From Puffinus mauretanicus (Eukaryota; Chordata; Aves; Procellariiformes; Procellariidae): a stretch of DNA of 64,000 bases. The DNA lies in the NCBI GenBank assembly GCA_023333565.1, contig JAJKFH010001094.1:4650001-4714000 (forward strand), written 5' to 3'. Every line of letters starts with the position of its first letter. The stretch's first letter is position 1. Below are positions 63,001 through 64,000 of this stretch, piece after piece. The translations under genes were made by a program, and so were the position numbers. Below the pieces are notes generated by a model. That model did no database searches, was not told the origin of the DNA, and was given only the letters and a program-made list of their open reading frames with translations.

Positions 63001-64000
63001 ACCCTCAAGAAACCGCAGCTGGCAGCAACTCACTGCAGTTCGCAAAACAGACACAAAGGGAAGATTACTCATATTACTGCAATACAAAAGGACCTCAAGA
63101 CATCAGGGTTGGTGCCCGCTCCGCTAGCTCCTGTATGAAGACAGGCTGTATCTCAGAGTTTCTAACAAGCGTTCGCTCATGTCTTTAAAAAGTCATTTAC
63201 CCATTCACTAATAGCAAAAAAGTGTGTTTATGGTTTTTAAACTGAGCTTAAATACGGCCCTGCTGATGCTTTCAACTTTTCTAGGAGAAGGACTCTGCAC
63301 ATTTTGCTTATAAAATTCCTCCTTCTATGTCCTTTAACAATTTGGCACAGCTATAAAATATAAGTACAAGAGCACGTTCATTTTTTAAATAAATGATGCA
63401 GGTCTAATTGGGTGTGCATATGTAATCTTTAGAGAATTGATGGTATGTGAATTAGCCAGATGCTTGAATACATTCCTTAAGATTGCATATTTGGAAAGAG
63501 CAAAAACACAAGACTTGTTGGTTTGTTTGTTTGTTTTTAAATAAATCGACATCTGTCTTGTAGCCTGTTTTCTTTGACAGACTGCAGCAACGTGAACTGC
63601 AAGCCATCCCTTTCTGTGGCCTCTAAATTCATTCAGATTCCCTTTAAGAAAGGAAATGTGCTTCCTGCCAGAGATTGAAATTGCAAATGTTACTGCTGCT
63701 AGTAAGAACAATGAGAAAGAGAAGTTACTAAAACATTAACCAAAGACTGGTTTTGATCACACCATAAAATACAGGACGCGAGTACATATGTATGCACATG
63801 GTGTGGGGGAAGACAGAGCAGGCAGCCTGCTCGCTGCATGTCAGATGGTACTCTACAGATCATTAGTTATGCTTTGCAGGATTTGCAGAAATACTATCTC
63901 TAGCAGGAACATCCTCCACATTGCAAATCATTATCTTTCAGTCCACAGGACAGTAAAAAGAAAACAGATCTGATCAATTAATTACTCTTTGCAATCAAGG
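60065..64000 (-). other. VOPP1: VOPP1 intron 1 (3' part)
   Basis: Sequence upstream of VOPP1 exon 2 on the minus strand, to the window edge. I looked for a signal-peptide exon ending just before CTEAKK and found none. A C11 run (61630-61640) and a GTTT repeat (about 63518-63538) are present. In human this intron is very long, so exon 1 and the promoter most likely lie beyond the window. Confidence 0.7.
61630..61640 (+). repeat. C11 homopolymer
   Basis: Eleven consecutive C in VOPP1 intron 1. Confidence 0.9.

Noticed and set aside
1..64000. CRISPR arrays, tRNA or rRNA genes, bacterial operons
   Set aside because: No regularly spaced repeats, cloverleaf with A/B boxes or rRNA-like sequence were noticed by eye; a covariance-model scan could not be run.

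Overview
This is vertebrate nuclear DNA, almost certainly from a bird. Coding sequence is sparse and split by canonical GT-AG introns. The interspersed repeats recognised are CR1 LINEs, including one with the avian/sauropsid 3' tail of the ATTCTATG type. The two gene models match the LANCL2 and VOPP1 families, which sit next to each other in convergent orientation in mammals (human 7p11.2, by EGFR). The species cannot be fixed from the sequence. Nothing looks bacterial or viral apart from one weak solo-LTR candidate.

Positions 1-25,390 (+ strand) carry LANCL2 from within intron 1 to the stop codon. Eight coding exons (numbered 2-9 by the mammalian gene) lie at 8043-8160, 10957-11164, 13062-13209, 13832-13978, 17583-17765, 19908-20084, 23401-23473 and 25275-25390. 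They join without a frame break into 389 residues, with all seven LanC-repeat glycine motifs and the Cys / Cys-His zinc ligands. Exon 1 lies upstream of the window. The 3'UTR probably runs to about 26.3 kb.

Positions about 26.3-33.5 kb are the convergent intergenic gap, in which no gene was recognised; 30.3-33.3 kb looks more GC-rich.

Positions about 33.55-64.0 kb (- strand) carry VOPP1: a long candidate 3'UTR, then four coding exons at 36283-36464, 40343-40479, 42519-42596 and 60006-60064. They join in frame into 151 residues: a Cys-rich lumenal segment, one membrane span, and a Pro-rich tail with a PPPPY motif. The signal-peptide exon lies beyond 64,000. The 17.4-kb intron between exons 2 and 3 holds three CR1 copies. 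One is a fairly young, 5'-truncated minus-strand copy (53,041 to about 55,250) with a 635-codon reverse-transcriptase frame. It abuts, tail to tail, an older decayed plus-strand copy (about 51,790-53,040). The third is a short 3' fragment (about 42,725-42,877).

LANCL2 (a LanC-like, glutathione- and zinc-binding protein) and VOPP1 (a vesicular membrane adaptor) have no known shared pathway; the pairing is conserved synteny, not an operon. I found no convincing undescribed system. The points most worth checking are the lesions and nested structure of the CR1 copies, tandem acceptors at LANCL2 exon 2, the longer LANCL2 C-terminus, and a poly(A) motif readable on both strands at 33.57 kb.
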